Below are positions 21,275 through 29,679 of a stretch of DNA of 64,000 nt, one piece after another. The stretch covers positions 1,178,001 to 1,242,000 of the forward strand of contig NZ_CP014692.1 of assembly GCF_002005445.1 (NCBI RefSeq), written 5' to 3'. A program made the position numbers and the translations under genes. The notes under the pieces were generated by a model. That model saw only the letters and a program-made list of their open reading frames with translations. It did no database searches and was not told the origin of the DNA. Source of the DNA: Acetobacter aceti (GTDB taxonomy: Bacteria > Pseudomonadota > Alphaproteobacteria > Acetobacterales > Acetobacteraceae). How positions within the stretch are numbered: the first letter of the stretch is position 1; every line of letters begins with the position of its first letter.

Positions 21275-22222
21275 ATGGATATGAAAATGAAGCTGATAAC
21301 CCGGCGTCTTTTCGGAAAAGGTCTGACTGCGGGTCTTCTCACCGCAGGGAGCGCAACCGGGGCATTCGCCGCCGAAGGGCATGTTGTGACCGACTGTCGG
21401 GGGCGTCGGGTCAATCCGGGAAAGGCCCGCCGGATTGTTTCCGTGGGTGGGGCGGTTACGGAAACACTGTATGCACTTGGAGACGCGGCCCGGATTGTCG
21501 GGGTGGATTCCACCTCGACCTGGCCAGTGGAAGCGCTGCACGACAAAGCTTCTATCGGCTACATGCGGGCTCTGTCCTCCGAAGGAGTGCTTGCGCTCCG
21601 TCCCGACCTTGTTCTCACAATGAATAATGCCGGACCACCAACGGCTCTCGATCAGCTCATGGCGTCTCGTATCCCGGTAATTTTTGTGGATTCCACTCCC
21701 TCTATGGAAGCGATCGTGGATCGGACTCGATTTATCGCAGATCTGATGCAGGCTGGAGCAGAGGGGGATCGCCTGTGTGCTGATCTTTCACGGCGTTTCG
21801 AGATCCTTACGGCCTGGCGCGCTGCCCATACTCTTAGGCAACGTGTGCTGTTCGTGATGCGTATGACGAACAATCGACCGATGGTCGCTGGAGGAGGAAC
21901 TGCGGCTGACGCGATGATCCGACTGACAGGCGCTGTCAATGCGGGCGCTGCGATGCAGGGATACAAGATTGTCGATCAGGAAAATCTCATTGCCCTGAAA
22001 CCTGATGTTATCCTTGTCATGGCGCAGGGAAGTGAGGATATCCGCAAAAACCTTCTGGCCGATCCGGGCTTCCGTCTGACCTCGGCGGGCCGGTCCGGAG
22101 CGATCATTTCCATGGAAGGCGAGCGTCTTCTGGGGTTGGGATTGCGCACGCCGGATGCAGCTCTTGAACTCGCGAGGAAACTCGCTGAGATGCCGCTGGG
22201 CACGGCTGGGCAGCCCGGATGA
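21275..22222 (+). CDS. hmuT: Heme ABC transporter substrate-binding protein
   Basis: A periplasmic heme carrier of the cluster-A (BtuF/FhuD-like) fold. The N-terminus carries a twin-arginine signal (TRRLFGKGLTAG) and a cleavage region near AFA-AEG, so Tat export is predicted. The segment SIGYMRALSSEGVLAL contains Tyr96, at the position of the heme-ligating tyrosine in HmuT/ShuT proteins. The C-terminal lobe has ALKPDVILVMAQGS. A GTG at 21260 directly after the previous stop could also start the frame, but ATG 21275 has a better placed GAAAG. The 3' end overlaps hmuU by ATGA. Confidence 0.85.
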   Translation: MDMKMKLITRRLFGKGLTAGLLTAGSATGAFAAEGHVVTDCRGRRVNPGKARRIVSVGGAVTETLYALGDAARIVGVDSTSTWPVEALHDKASIGYMRALSSEGVLALRPDLVLTMNNAGPPTALDQLMASRIPVIFVDSTPSMEAIVDRTRFIADLMQAGAEGDRLCADLSRRFEILTAWRAAHTLRQRVLFVMRMTNNRPMVAGGGTAADAMIRLTGAVNAGAAMQGYKIVDQENLIALKPDVILVMAQGSEDIRKNLLADPGFRLTSAGRSGAIISMEGERLLGLGLRTPDAALELARKLAEMPLGTAGQPG

Positions 22223-23244
22223 TGGCGCACCGCTCCATTCTGTTCTGGCTTCTGTTTCTGTTGCCCTCCCTGCTGCTGGTTACGATGGTGCTGTCAGTCA
22301 ATATTGGCGCGACCGGTCTGCACTTTGATGCGTTGTGGCGTGGGGGAGATGATGCGGACGCCTCGATGGCGTGGCTGGTGCTTACGCAGATCCGGGCGCC
22401 CCGCGTGGTCATGGCGAGCCTGACGGGTGCGGCTCTCGGTGCGTCGGGTGCGATCATGCAGGGGCTTTTTCGAAATCCACTGGCTGATCCGGGATTGATT
22501 GGCATTTCCGCTGGGGCTGGTCTGGCGGCTGCGTGTGTCATTGTTCTTGGTAGTGCGAGTGGTTTTTCCATTCTTTCCTCGGTGTGGGCTGTGCCAGCCG
22601 CCGGGGTTCTTGGCAGTTTTGGCGCGACGTTGACACTATATCTTTTTGCGACACGCGAAGGCATTACGTCCATCACGCACATTCTTCTGGCAGGAGTGGC
22701 GTTTGGAACACTTGCCGCTGCACTCACGGGTGTTCTGGTCTTTCGCGCCAATGATACAGCCCTGCGTGATCTGACCTTCTGGACCATGGGCAGTTTCGCT
22801 GGGTCGACCTGGCCGCGTATCGGAATCCTGTCTCCGTTTCTCATGGCAGCGACGGCGGGAGTCATATGGCTCGCCGGACCTCTGAATGCGATGTTGCTGG
22901 GAGAAGGAGATGCACGGCTGATGGGCTATCCGGTCGAGCGTGTGAAAACGGTTGGCATGCTGACTGTCGCCTGCGCGGTAGGGCCTGCCGTCGCCTTCAC
23001 CGGCGTCATTGGTTTTATCGGTGTGGTGGTGCCTCATCTTGTCCGGCTGATCACTGGTCCGGACCACAGGCTGGTGCTGCCGGGCAGCGTCCTTCTTGGA
23101 GCCGTCCTGCTGACTGGTGCGGACACGCTTGCGCGAACACTGGCAAGCCCGGCCGACGTTCCGGTTGGAATTGTGACAGCCATTCTCGGTACACCGGTTT
23201 TCATCTGGCTTCTCGCGCGCACTCATGATGGAGTGGGTGTATGA
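22219..23244 (+). CDS. hmuU: Heme ABC transporter permease
   Basis: A FecCD-family inner-membrane permease, 341 aa, with about ten hydrophobic helices. Family motifs include IRAPRVVMASLTGAALGASGAIMQGLFRNPLADPGLIGISAG, split here by description only, and the cytoplasmic coupling region GFIGVVVPHLVRLITGPDHR that docks with the ATPase. Start and stop overlap the neighbouring genes by 4 nt on both sides (ATGA), showing tight operon coupling with hmuT and hmuV. Confidence 0.88.
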   Translation: MMAHRSILFWLLFLLPSLLLVTMVLSVNIGATGLHFDALWRGGDDADASMAWLVLTQIRAPRVVMASLTGAALGASGAIMQGLFRNPLADPGLIGISAGAGLAAACVIVLGSASGFSILSSVWAVPAAGVLGSFGATLTLYLFATREGITSITHILLAGVAFGTLAAALTGVLVFRANDTALRDLTFWTMGSFAGSTWPRIGILSPFLMAATAGVIWLAGPLNAMLLGEGDARLMGYPVERVKTVGMLTVACAVGPAVAFTGVIGFIGVVVPHLVRLITGPDHRLVLPGSVLLGAVLLTGADTLARTLASPADVPVGIVTAILGTPVFIWLLARTHDGVGV

Positions 23245-24041
23245 CGATTGCGCTTGAAAACGCCTTCTGGGAGGCAGGAAACCGGGCCATTGTGAACGAC
23301 GTCTCGGTCGTGTTCGCGCCGGGACAGGTCACGGCGATTGTCGGTCCCAATGGTGCGGGGAAAAGTTCGCTGCTTCGTCTTGCCAGTGGACTTACGTCTC
23401 TTTCGAGAGGGAAGGTTCTGCTTGATGATCTCCCTCTCTCTTCCTTCAGTCCGGCAGTCATGGCGGCACGGCGGGCGATGCTGATGCAGGATGGCGTCCT
23501 GGCCGCACGCTTTACAGCCCGGCAACTGGTTGCGCTTGGAGCGTCCGTTTCGGCTGCCCACCTGCCGCATGCGAAGCGTATTACGATGGCGGATGAAATT
23601 CTGGATCGGGTGGGTCTTCTTGCTTTTGCCGAACGGGATGTGATGAGTCTGTCAGGGGGTGAACGCCAGCGCGTGCATCTTGCCCGTGTGCTGCTGCAGC
23701 TTGAAGCAGCGGCGCTTGATACTTCTCCTGGGTTTCTGCTTCTTGATGAGCCGATTTCCGCACAGGATCCAGCACGGCAGGAACTCATTCTCAGGATCGC
23801 CAGAGCGCACGCCGAGCATGGAGGCGGGGTCGTAATGGTGTTGCACGATCTGAACTGGGCGGCGGCGTGCGCCGACAGGATCGTGGTCGTCCATGACGGA
23901 CGGATCTACGCTCAGGGAACACCGCAGACGGTGCTCTCAGGCTCCTTGGTCCGATCGGTTTTCGGGCTTGCGGAAGAGTGCGTGCGCACGCATGAGCGGA
24001 CAGGAAAACCCTATATGCTTCCGCACGATATCATGCATTGA
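23241..24041 (+). CDS. hmuV: Heme ABC transporter ATP-binding protein
   Basis: The ATPase that powers heme import through HmuU. Walker A GPNGAGKS (35-42), signature LSGGERQ (137-143), Walker B FLLLDEP (165-171), and the H-loop His in VVMVLHDLNWA. The D-loop after Walker B reads ISAQDP rather than the usual SALD, which I also associate with HmuV-type proteins. 266 aa, usual length. It overlaps hmuU by 4 nt. Confidence 0.88.
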   Translation: MTIALENAFWEAGNRAIVNDVSVVFAPGQVTAIVGPNGAGKSSLLRLASGLTSLSRGKVLLDDLPLSSFSPAVMAARRAMLMQDGVLAARFTARQLVALGASVSAAHLPHAKRITMADEILDRVGLLAFAERDVMSLSGGERQRVHLARVLLQLEAAALDTSPGFLLLDEPISAQDPARQELILRIARAHAEHGGGVVMVLHDLNWAAACADRIVVVHDGRIYAQGTPQTVLSGSLVRSVFGLAEECVRTHERTGKPYMLPHDIMH

Positions 24042-24057
24042 AAGGAATAATCACATC

Positions 24058-24378
24058 ATGAACAAATACATCGCGATGAACCGTTTCAAGGTGCTTCCGG
24101 AAGGAGAGGATGCTTTCCGCAGCCGCTGGCTGGACCGGGAAGTCCTGCTCAAGACGGTTCCCGGTTTCATAAGCTTTCAGTTTCTGAAAGGACCTGAAAA
24201 AGACGGATATGTTCTCTACGCATCGCACACTGTCTGGGCATCTTATGACGCTTTTATCGGTTGGACCAACTCGGAGCAGTTCCGTCAGGCTCATGCCGGT
24301 GCGGGGCAGGGTAAGCCTCAGACAGCCGGACCGCCAGTTTTCGAAGGCTTCGAGGTGCTTCAGGATATTGAACTCTGA
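24058..24378 (+). CDS. Heme-degrading monooxygenase, IsdG/HmuQ-like (copy 2)
   Basis: 106 aa, starting at ATG 24058 with AAGGAA about 10 nt upstream and 16 nt after hmuV. It keeps the catalytic set Asn8 (YIAMNRF), Trp69 (IGWTNS) and His79 (FRQAH), and RWLDRE and VPGF are shared with copy 1. By eye the two copies are roughly half identical. Having one copy at each end of the importer operon suggests duplication, with possibly different products, partners or redox conditions (inference). Confidence 0.85.
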   Translation: MNKYIAMNRFKVLPEGEDAFRSRWLDREVLLKTVPGFISFQFLKGPEKDGYVLYASHTVWASYDAFIGWTNSEQFRQAHAGAGQGKPQTAGPPVFEGFEVLQDIEL

Positions 24379-24704
24379 AAAGCGAATGACTGAAGAGGCG
24401 AACGCTTTGCTGCCAGCCTGTTGAAGGTTGGTAAGCCCGCATCTGGCCGGAACTACGCTTCGAAGAGTCAATCGTTCTGACGAGCCCGTGTCTGTTGTAC
24501 AATCGATGGTTTAACGCAGAAATATTCGCCTGGTGATCCGGTTCGGCACTCTGCAGCAGAAGCATGATCTGTCCGCCCGCCTGAACGGTGATGGGTAGAT
24601 CATGCTCGAACCTTTTCAGACACCCACGATCCCGCACATTCCGTCGAAGCACGCTTCTTGCAAATTTTTGGGTTGGTGTACGAAAACTCGTGTAGAGTAG
24701 TTAT
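24379..24704. other. Non-coding gap after the heme operon
   Basis: About 325 bp. Open frames on both strands lack ribosome sites and family features. A weak inverted repeat (AAAGCG with CGCTTT) just after the last heme gene may be a terminator. No RNA gene or IS end is recognised. Confidence 0.35.
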
Positions 24705-25508
24705 TCAGGAACTCCAGTTTTTCGCAAAATCAGCATAAAGTGTCAGGCCGCCATCAATATACAGTGTCTGTCCGGTAATATAGGACGCTTTTTCGGAAGC
24801 GAGAAACAGGACGGGTTCGGCTATTTCCTCAGGCTTTCCCGGACGTCCCATGGGAATATGTGATGAAACAGTCTTGTATTTTTCGGGGTCATTGACCCAG
24901 GCATCATTCATTGGCGTGATAATTGCGCCGGGCGCGACACCGTTCACGCGAATGCCGCGCGATGCGTATTCGAGGCCCCATGTCCTGACCATGTTGCCCA
25001 CCGCGCCCTTGCTGGCGGAATAGGCCAGGAAAGCAGGTTTCGGAATGATCTGATGAACCGAACTGTTGATGATGATGCTGCCTCTGGCGCCAGTGTCCAG
25101 CCAGCGTTTAAGCACTTCCCGCACGCAGAACATGACGCCTGTGACGTTCACGTTCATCACTTTCATGAAGGCGTCGTGCGTGACGTCTTCGGACGGTGAT
25201 TCCGAGAGGATGCCAGCATTGCACACCAGAACATCCAGCCCGCCGAACTCGCGGAAAGTCTGGTCAATGACACGGATCACAGCCTGTTCATCAGCCACAT
25301 CGGCGGCACAGGAGAGGTGAGGCCCGGCGTTCACGGTGGGCAGCGTAGGGAGGAAGGCATCCAGTTTTTCCCTGTGACGCCCATTGACGGCAACGCGTGC
25401 GCCTTCCCGTGCAAATGCGTGTGAAATGGCCTGTCCGATGCCCTGGTTACCTCCACTGACAAAGACTCTCTTGTTTTCAAAATGTTTTGCAGCAGGCGTG
25501 GAGGGCAC
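24705..25508 (-). CDS. SDR-family NAD(P)-dependent oxidoreductase (glucose 1-dehydrogenase-like)
   Basis: A classical short-chain dehydrogenase of 267 aa. The cofactor motif is SGGNQGIGQA (18-27), and the NNAG equivalent is VLVCNAGIL. The catalytic residues are Ser (INSSVHQI), Tyr and Lys in AYSASKGAVG, and the C-terminal YITGQTLYIDGGLTLY resembles glucose/polyol dehydrogenases. The substrate is unknown; a sugar or polyol is plausible in an acetic acid bacterium. It is divergent from the nitrilase gene and its ATG at 25508 gives the usual family length. Confidence 0.8.
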   Translation of the reverse strand: MPSTPAAKHFENKRVFVSGGNQGIGQAISHAFAREGARVAVNGRHREKLDAFLPTLPTVNAGPHLSCAADVADEQAVIRVIDQTFREFGGLDVLVCNAGILSESPSEDVTHDAFMKVMNVNVTGVMFCVREVLKRWLDTGARGSIIINSSVHQIIPKPAFLAYSASKGAVGNMVRTWGLEYASRGIRVNGVAPGAIITPMNDAWVNDPEKYKTVSSHIPMGRPGKPEEIAEPVLFLASEKASYITGQTLYIDGGLTLYADFAKNWSS

Positions 25509-25692
25509 GGAAATTCTCCTGAACGTGGACGTTCTGGGGAATCAATGTATGAGAAAAGCGGTGGTTGCGCAAAAAGCTGTTTCCGAACAATCAGCTCATG
25601 TGCCTGCGCAGGGGCTCCCGTTGAAGTCATTGTGCATCCGTTTTTCTTTCGTGTAGGATTGTTTCACTATCGTAAGAAAAGGGCGGATTGGA

Positions 25693-26496
25693 ATGCGGGT
25701 TGCCGGACTTCAGACAGCAGGAACACCCGGCGACGTGGATGCAAACCTGCGGGAGCTTGATCGGGTAGCCGGAGAAGCGCGCAGTCAGGGCGCTGATCTG
25801 CTGGTCACACCGGAACTCTTCGTCACCGGTTACGATATCGGTGAACAGCTTTTTGAGCTTGCCAAAGCAGATACTCTTCCCGCGATAAAAGACATTGCGG
25901 CCCGTCACGGTCTGGCGATCCTCGCCGGTTTTGCGGAAAGTGCGGCGGAAGGGCTCTATAACAGCGCTGTCATGGTGACGCATGAGGGGCAGGAGGTGCT
26001 GCATTACCGAAAGCAGCATCTCTTCGGCGATCTTGATCGTCATTTCTTTCTGCCGGGAGACGCCAATCCGGAAGTTGTGTCATTCATGGGCGTCCGGATC
26101 GCCACAATGATCTGCTACGACGTGGAGTTTCCGGAATATGTACGGGCGACGGCGCTGGCAGGGTGTGAACTGCTGCTCGTACCGACAGCGCAGATGGAGC
26201 CTTTCACCTTTGTCGCCCGTGAGGTGATCCGTACACGGGCGTGGGAAAACCAGATCTATCTCGCCTACATCAATCATGATGGTCGCGAAGGTAACACCGA
26301 ATACGTGGGCAACAGTCAGATCGTAGCGCCGGACGCTTCTGTTCTGGCGCGGATCGAGCACGGTGACGGCCTGATCCTGGCCGATGTGGAACCCGGTCTG
26401 GTCGCCAGGGCCCAGTACGAGAATCCTTATCTTCAGGACAGGCGGCCAGCCGCCTATGGATCACTGATTTCCAATACACGAAAGGAAAGAGCATGA
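25693..26496 (+). CDS. Nitrilase-superfamily carbon-nitrogen hydrolase
   Basis: 267 aa with the Glu-Lys-Cys triad: Glu41 in TPELFVTGYD, Lys107 in YRKQHLFGD and Cys141 in MICYDVEFPE. The family hydrolyses amides, N-carbamoyl compounds or nitriles. Features such as LFVTGYDIG and WENQIYLAYIN resemble amidases of the RamA type, but the substrate cannot be read from sequence. The stop overlaps the permease start by 4 nt (ATGA), so hydrolase and permease probably act on the same imported nitrogen compound or its amide. Confidence 0.85.
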   Translation: MRVAGLQTAGTPGDVDANLRELDRVAGEARSQGADLLVTPELFVTGYDIGEQLFELAKADTLPAIKDIAARHGLAILAGFAESAAEGLYNSAVMVTHEGQEVLHYRKQHLFGDLDRHFFLPGDANPEVVSFMGVRIATMICYDVEFPEYVRATALAGCELLLVPTAQMEPFTFVAREVIRTRAWENQIYLAYINHDGREGNTEYVGNSQIVAPDASVLARIEHGDGLILADVEPGLVARAQYENPYLQDRRPAAYGSLISNTRKERA

Positions 26497-27926
26497 AGAA
26501 GACGGATACAGCTTCGCCGGAGGGCCGCCTTTCCGGTAATCTCGGTGTTGCGGAAATCATTTTCATGGTCGTGGCTGCTGCTGCACCCCTGACGGTAGTC
26601 AGCGGCAATGTGCCGCTCGCGATTGCGCAGGGAAATGGTCCTTATGCGTGGACCGGCTTTGTGGCGGCTGCTTTTGTGCTGATGCTGTTTTCCATCGGCT
26701 TTGTCGCCATGACACCTTTCATGAAGGAGGCCGGCGCGTTTTTTTCCTATATCCGGGAAGGACTCGGTAAACGTATCGGTTGTGGCGGCGCTTTCGTGGC
26801 TCTGCTGACCTATACCGCCATTCAGGTTGGAGTGTACGGGTTTTTCGGCTGGGCGGTTGACGATGCCGTCAGGGAATGGGGTGGGCCTCATCTTCCGTGG
26901 TGGCTCTATGCCTTTGGCGTGCTGGCTGTGGTGGGTGTGCTCGGCTACCGTCATATCGAACTCAGTTCGCGTGTTCTCGGTGTTGCGCTGATTCTGGAAA
27001 TCGGTGTCGTGGTCGTCATGAATGCTGCCATCATGATGCACCCGTCTCCCGTTCCGGTGCCTGTGACGACAGGGCCCGCTGAGCCGATGGGGCCATTTGC
27101 CGTGGCGCTTCTGTTCGCCATCACAGGTTTTCTGGGGTTCGAGGCGACGGCGATCTTTCGTGACGAAGCGCGCGACCCGGAGCGGACCATCCCCCGTGCG
27201 ACGTATGGCGCGGTCGCGATCATCGGTGTGTTCTACGCTTTTTCGTGCTGGTGTCTGATTGAGGCATGGGGCGCGGACTCCGTCACGGCGGTTGCCCGCA
27301 AATATCTGGCGGATGGCGGCAATATGGTTCTCGACACGGCCAGCCGATATGTGGGCACCGGCATGCGCAACGTCATGGAAGTGCTGCTGCTGACCAGCCT
27401 GTTCGCCTGCCTGCTGTCGTTTCACAATATCATTGCGCGTTATCAGCTTGTTCTCGGCCGTGAAGGCATTCTACCCGCTTTTCTGTCGCAGACCCATTCC
27501 CGACATTCCTCACCGCACAGCTCTTCTCTGGTTCAGAGCTTCACTGCAATTGTGCTTGTCACTGTAGCGGCCATGTCCGGGGTCGATCCTCTTGTGACGG
27601 TTTTCGGTTCGATGGCCGGTATTTCGACAGTCGGGATCGTGCTGCTGATGATTCTGACATCTGTAGCGGTGGTCATGTTCTTTCGGAATAATCGAGTGAA
27701 TAAGGCTGGCAGCGTGCAGACAAACTGGTGCCCGGTTCTGTCCGTGTTCGTGCTGGTCAGCGTGCTGTTCATCATTCTCGATAACTTCACGACCATTACA
27801 GGGCTTTCCATGGGGATCAGTACGTTTCTGGCTGTGATGCCGTTTGTCACCCTTCTGGGCGGATGGTGTCTGGGTGGACGTAGCGTCAATGTTTCGGGGC
27901 GGATGCCGCAGGGGCAGGAGGTCTAG
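26493..27926 (+). CDS. APC-family amino acid/amine permease
   Basis: A 477-aa, roughly 12-helix inner-membrane transporter. TM1 has the APC signature region VVAAAAPLTVVSGNVP, and FGWAVDD, GFLGFEATAIFRDEARDPERTIPRA and FACLLSFHNIIARY are typical of amino acid-polyamine-organocation permeases. The upstream nitrilase suggests an amide, amino acid or amine substrate. Its TAG stop (27924-27926) is exactly where the IS pair inserted; the TA is target site and the G is the first IS base. Its original terminator is now about 1.7 kb downstream. Confidence 0.85.
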   Translation: MKKTDTASPEGRLSGNLGVAEIIFMVVAAAAPLTVVSGNVPLAIAQGNGPYAWTGFVAAAFVLMLFSIGFVAMTPFMKEAGAFFSYIREGLGKRIGCGGAFVALLTYTAIQVGVYGFFGWAVDDAVREWGGPHLPWWLYAFGVLAVVGVLGYRHIELSSRVLGVALILEIGVVVVMNAAIMMHPSPVPVPVTTGPAEPMGPFAVALLFAITGFLGFEATAIFRDEARDPERTIPRATYGAVAIIGVFYAFSCWCLIEAWGADSVTAVARKYLADGGNMVLDTASRYVGTGMRNVMEVLLLTSLFACLLSFHNIIARYQLVLGREGILPAFLSQTHSRHSSPHSSSLVQSFTAIVLVTVAAMSGVDPLVTVFGSMAGISTVGIVLLMILTSVAVVMFFRNNRVNKAGSVQTNWCPVLSVFVLVSVLFIILDNFTTITGLSMGISTFLAVMPFVTLLGGWCLGGRSVNVSGRMPQGQEV

Positions 27927-28787
27927 AAGGTGTTATGCACCTTGAGCGAGTATAGCGGCGTTTCTGAGCATGAAGCATGCGAAAGCGACGACATGGAGAC
28001 TTGCGAGTGTTGAGGCATAGCGCTCGTAATCCTTGACGAGCCTACGGCATCGCGTGGCCCATGCGAAAGATCTTTCGACGACCCAGCGACGAGGTAGCAG
28101 AACAAAACCGCGCTTGGCCTCGGGCAATTTGACGACCTCAAGGGCGATACCGTGAGCCCGCGCTGCCTCTGCCGGCCTCTCACCCGTATATCCCTGATCG
28201 ACATAGGCCAGTTCGACGCTTTCGTCCGTCACTTCCTGAATGGCGGCAGCGAGGCGTCCGACCTCGGCGCGATCGTCCCGATTGGCTGGCGTGACGTGCA
28301 GGGCCAGCAGATGGCCAAACGTGTCCACGGCCATATGCAGTTTCGAGCCCTTTTTGCGTTTGGCCCCATCATATCCGGCGCGTGCCCCGCTCTCCGGCGT
28401 CGAACGCAAGGTTCGGCTGTCAAGAATAGCCGCCGTGGGTTCCGCCTTGCGGCCTGAGGCCATGCGCAGCACAGCACGCAGGTCAGACGCCAGCGCTTCG
28501 AAGCAGCCTGCCTCCATCCAGCGACGGGATTGCTGATAGACCGCCGACCAGGGCGGCAGATCGTTCGGCATGGCGCGCCAGGCGATCCCGTAGCGGATCA
28601 CGTAGCGCAACCCGTTGAACAGTTCGCGCAGATCATGCCGCCGCTGTTCCGCGTCCTCTCGCATCAGAACCAGATACGGAACAACCAACGACCATTCTTC
28701 GTCTGACACGTCAGAGGGATACGGCTTGCGAGCTTGCTTCATTCAGCATTACTGAAACAATCACGCGCGAAAGTACATAACACCCTC
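27926..28787. mobile_element. IS5-family insertion sequence, element 1 (862 bp)
   Basis: The ends are imperfect inverted repeats. The left end starts GAAGGTGTTATGCACCTT at 27926. The right end read inward starts GAGGGTGTTATGTACTTT from 28787. TA dinucleotides flank it at 27924-27925 and 28788-28789, the usual TA target of several IS5-family groups. It contains one intact transposase gene on the minus strand. It is directly joined to element 2 through the shared TA. Confidence 0.85.
27933..28742 (-). CDS. IS5-family transposase (element 1)
   Basis: 269 aa, apparently complete. The N-terminal domain (YPSDVSDEEWSLVVPYL, NGLRYVIRYGIAWRAMP) is typical of IS5/DUF4096 transposases. DDE residues are visible as Asp in AILDSRTLRS, Asp in AYVDQGYTG and Glu in VVERSFAWA. 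The TAA stop lies inside the terminal inverted repeat. No frameshift or internal stop is seen, so it could be active. Confidence 0.9.
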   Translation of the reverse strand: MKQARKPYPSDVSDEEWSLVVPYLVLMREDAEQRRHDLRELFNGLRYVIRYGIAWRAMPNDLPPWSAVYQQSRRWMEAGCFEALASDLRAVLRMASGRKAEPTAAILDSRTLRSTPESGARAGYDGAKRKKGSKLHMAVDTFGHLLALHVTPANRDDRAEVGRLAAAIQEVTDESVELAYVDQGYTGERPAEAARAHGIALEVVKLPEAKRGFVLLPRRWVVERSFAWATRCRRLVKDYERYASTLASLHVVAFACFMLRNAAILAQGA

Positions 28788-29565
28788 TAGGTTCTGTTGA
28801 CAAAAGACGGTAGCCACAATTTTACGGCTGCGAGGTTAAGAAAGGCGAGGAACGATTTTCTTGTCTTGTCATAGCGTGTGGCGATACGTCGGAACTGCTT
28901 CAGCTTGTTGAACATCCGCTCGATACGGTTGCGATCCCGATAACGACGGAAGTCGCAGGGGATATCCTCTGTGCGGTTTGAACGCGGCGGGATAACAGGA
29001 AGAATACCTCGAAAAAGCAGGGTCTCCCGTATCCTGTCACTATCATACACCTTGTCGGCCAGAAGTCGGCGCGGTGTCACCACCGGTAGGCCCATCAGGG
29101 CGTCAGCGCCGCAGTAGTCAGAAATTTCACCGCCCGTCAGTTCAAAGCCAAGAGGGCGCCCCTGACCGTCAGCACGGGCGTGGATCTTGCTCGTAAAGCC
29201 GCCGCGGCTTCGACCAAAGCCTTCCTTATGCGTCCCCCTTTTGCGCCAGCCGCCTGGCTGTGAGCCCGAACGACCGTGCTGTCGATCATGTGCTGCCAGT
29301 CATCGGTCAGACCAAGTTCGACCAGCGTTTCCAGAAGAGCGTCCCAGACACCCTGCTCAGCCCATCGACGGAACCGCACATACACCGAGTTCCATTTTCC
29401 GTAGCGCTCATGCATGTCCCGCCACGGACAACCAACACGCAGGACATAAAGCATTCCATTGAGAAACAGGCGATTATCCTGCGCCGGCCGTGACCAGCGA
29501 CCACGTTCAGGCGGCAGCAGGTCGCCAATGATCGCCCATTCCTCGTCCGTCAGGTCGCCACGCAT
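28787..29565 (-). CDS. IS5-family transposase (element 2), OrfA-OrfB by -1 frameshift
   Basis: OrfA (stop at 29137; likely start ATG 29565, MRGDLTDEEWAIIGDLLPP, with a longer option at 29631) carries the first catalytic Asp in MIDSTVVRAH. OrfB carries ADKVYDSDRI (second Asp) and NRIERMFNKLKQFR (Glu). The run AAAAGGGGG (minus strand, 29242-29234) lies before the OrfA stop. A -1 slip there enters the OrfB frame, which is open all the way (THKEGFGRSRGGFTSKIHA), giving a fused DDE transposase of about 259 aa. The fused product ends VNRT followed by TAG made by the target TA. Confidence 0.8.
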
Positions 29566-29638
29566 CCACAGGTCTCCGTAAAGACCAGCGTTGAACCACG
29601 TCCAAGCCAGCCTGTATAGACCTTTTGTCAACAGAACC
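28790..29638. mobile_element. IS5-family insertion sequence, element 2 (849 bp)
   Basis: Perfect 17-bp inverted repeats GGTTCTGTTGACAAAAG occupy 28790-28806 and, inverted, 29622-29638. TA flanks it at 28788-28789 and 29639-29640. The layout (TA target, two overlapping orfs joined by a frameshift) fits an IS427-like group of the IS5 family. The transposase reads across the inner end and takes its stop codon from the flanking TA plus a G from element 1. Confidence 0.88.
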
Positions 29639-29639
29639 T

Positions 29640-29679
29640 AGAGCATTTCCATCGAAAACCGGTTCGGTGGAAATGCTCT
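29640..29679 (+). terminator. Terminator-like hairpin displaced from the permease gene
   Basis: A perfect 12-bp stem AGAGCATTTCCA (29640-29651 with 29668-29679) with a loop containing ACCGGT, followed by GGTTTATTGTTTTT. Without the two IS elements it would directly follow the permease TAG. GAGCATTT...AAATGCTC hairpins with an ACCGG loop also occur as dispersed repeats in other alphaproteobacteria, so it may be a REP-like element acting as terminator. Confidence 0.65.

Noticed and set aside
24254..24652. Minus-strand open frame after the heme operon, considered as an IS remnant
   Set aside because: No transposase motifs or terminal repeats could be seen.
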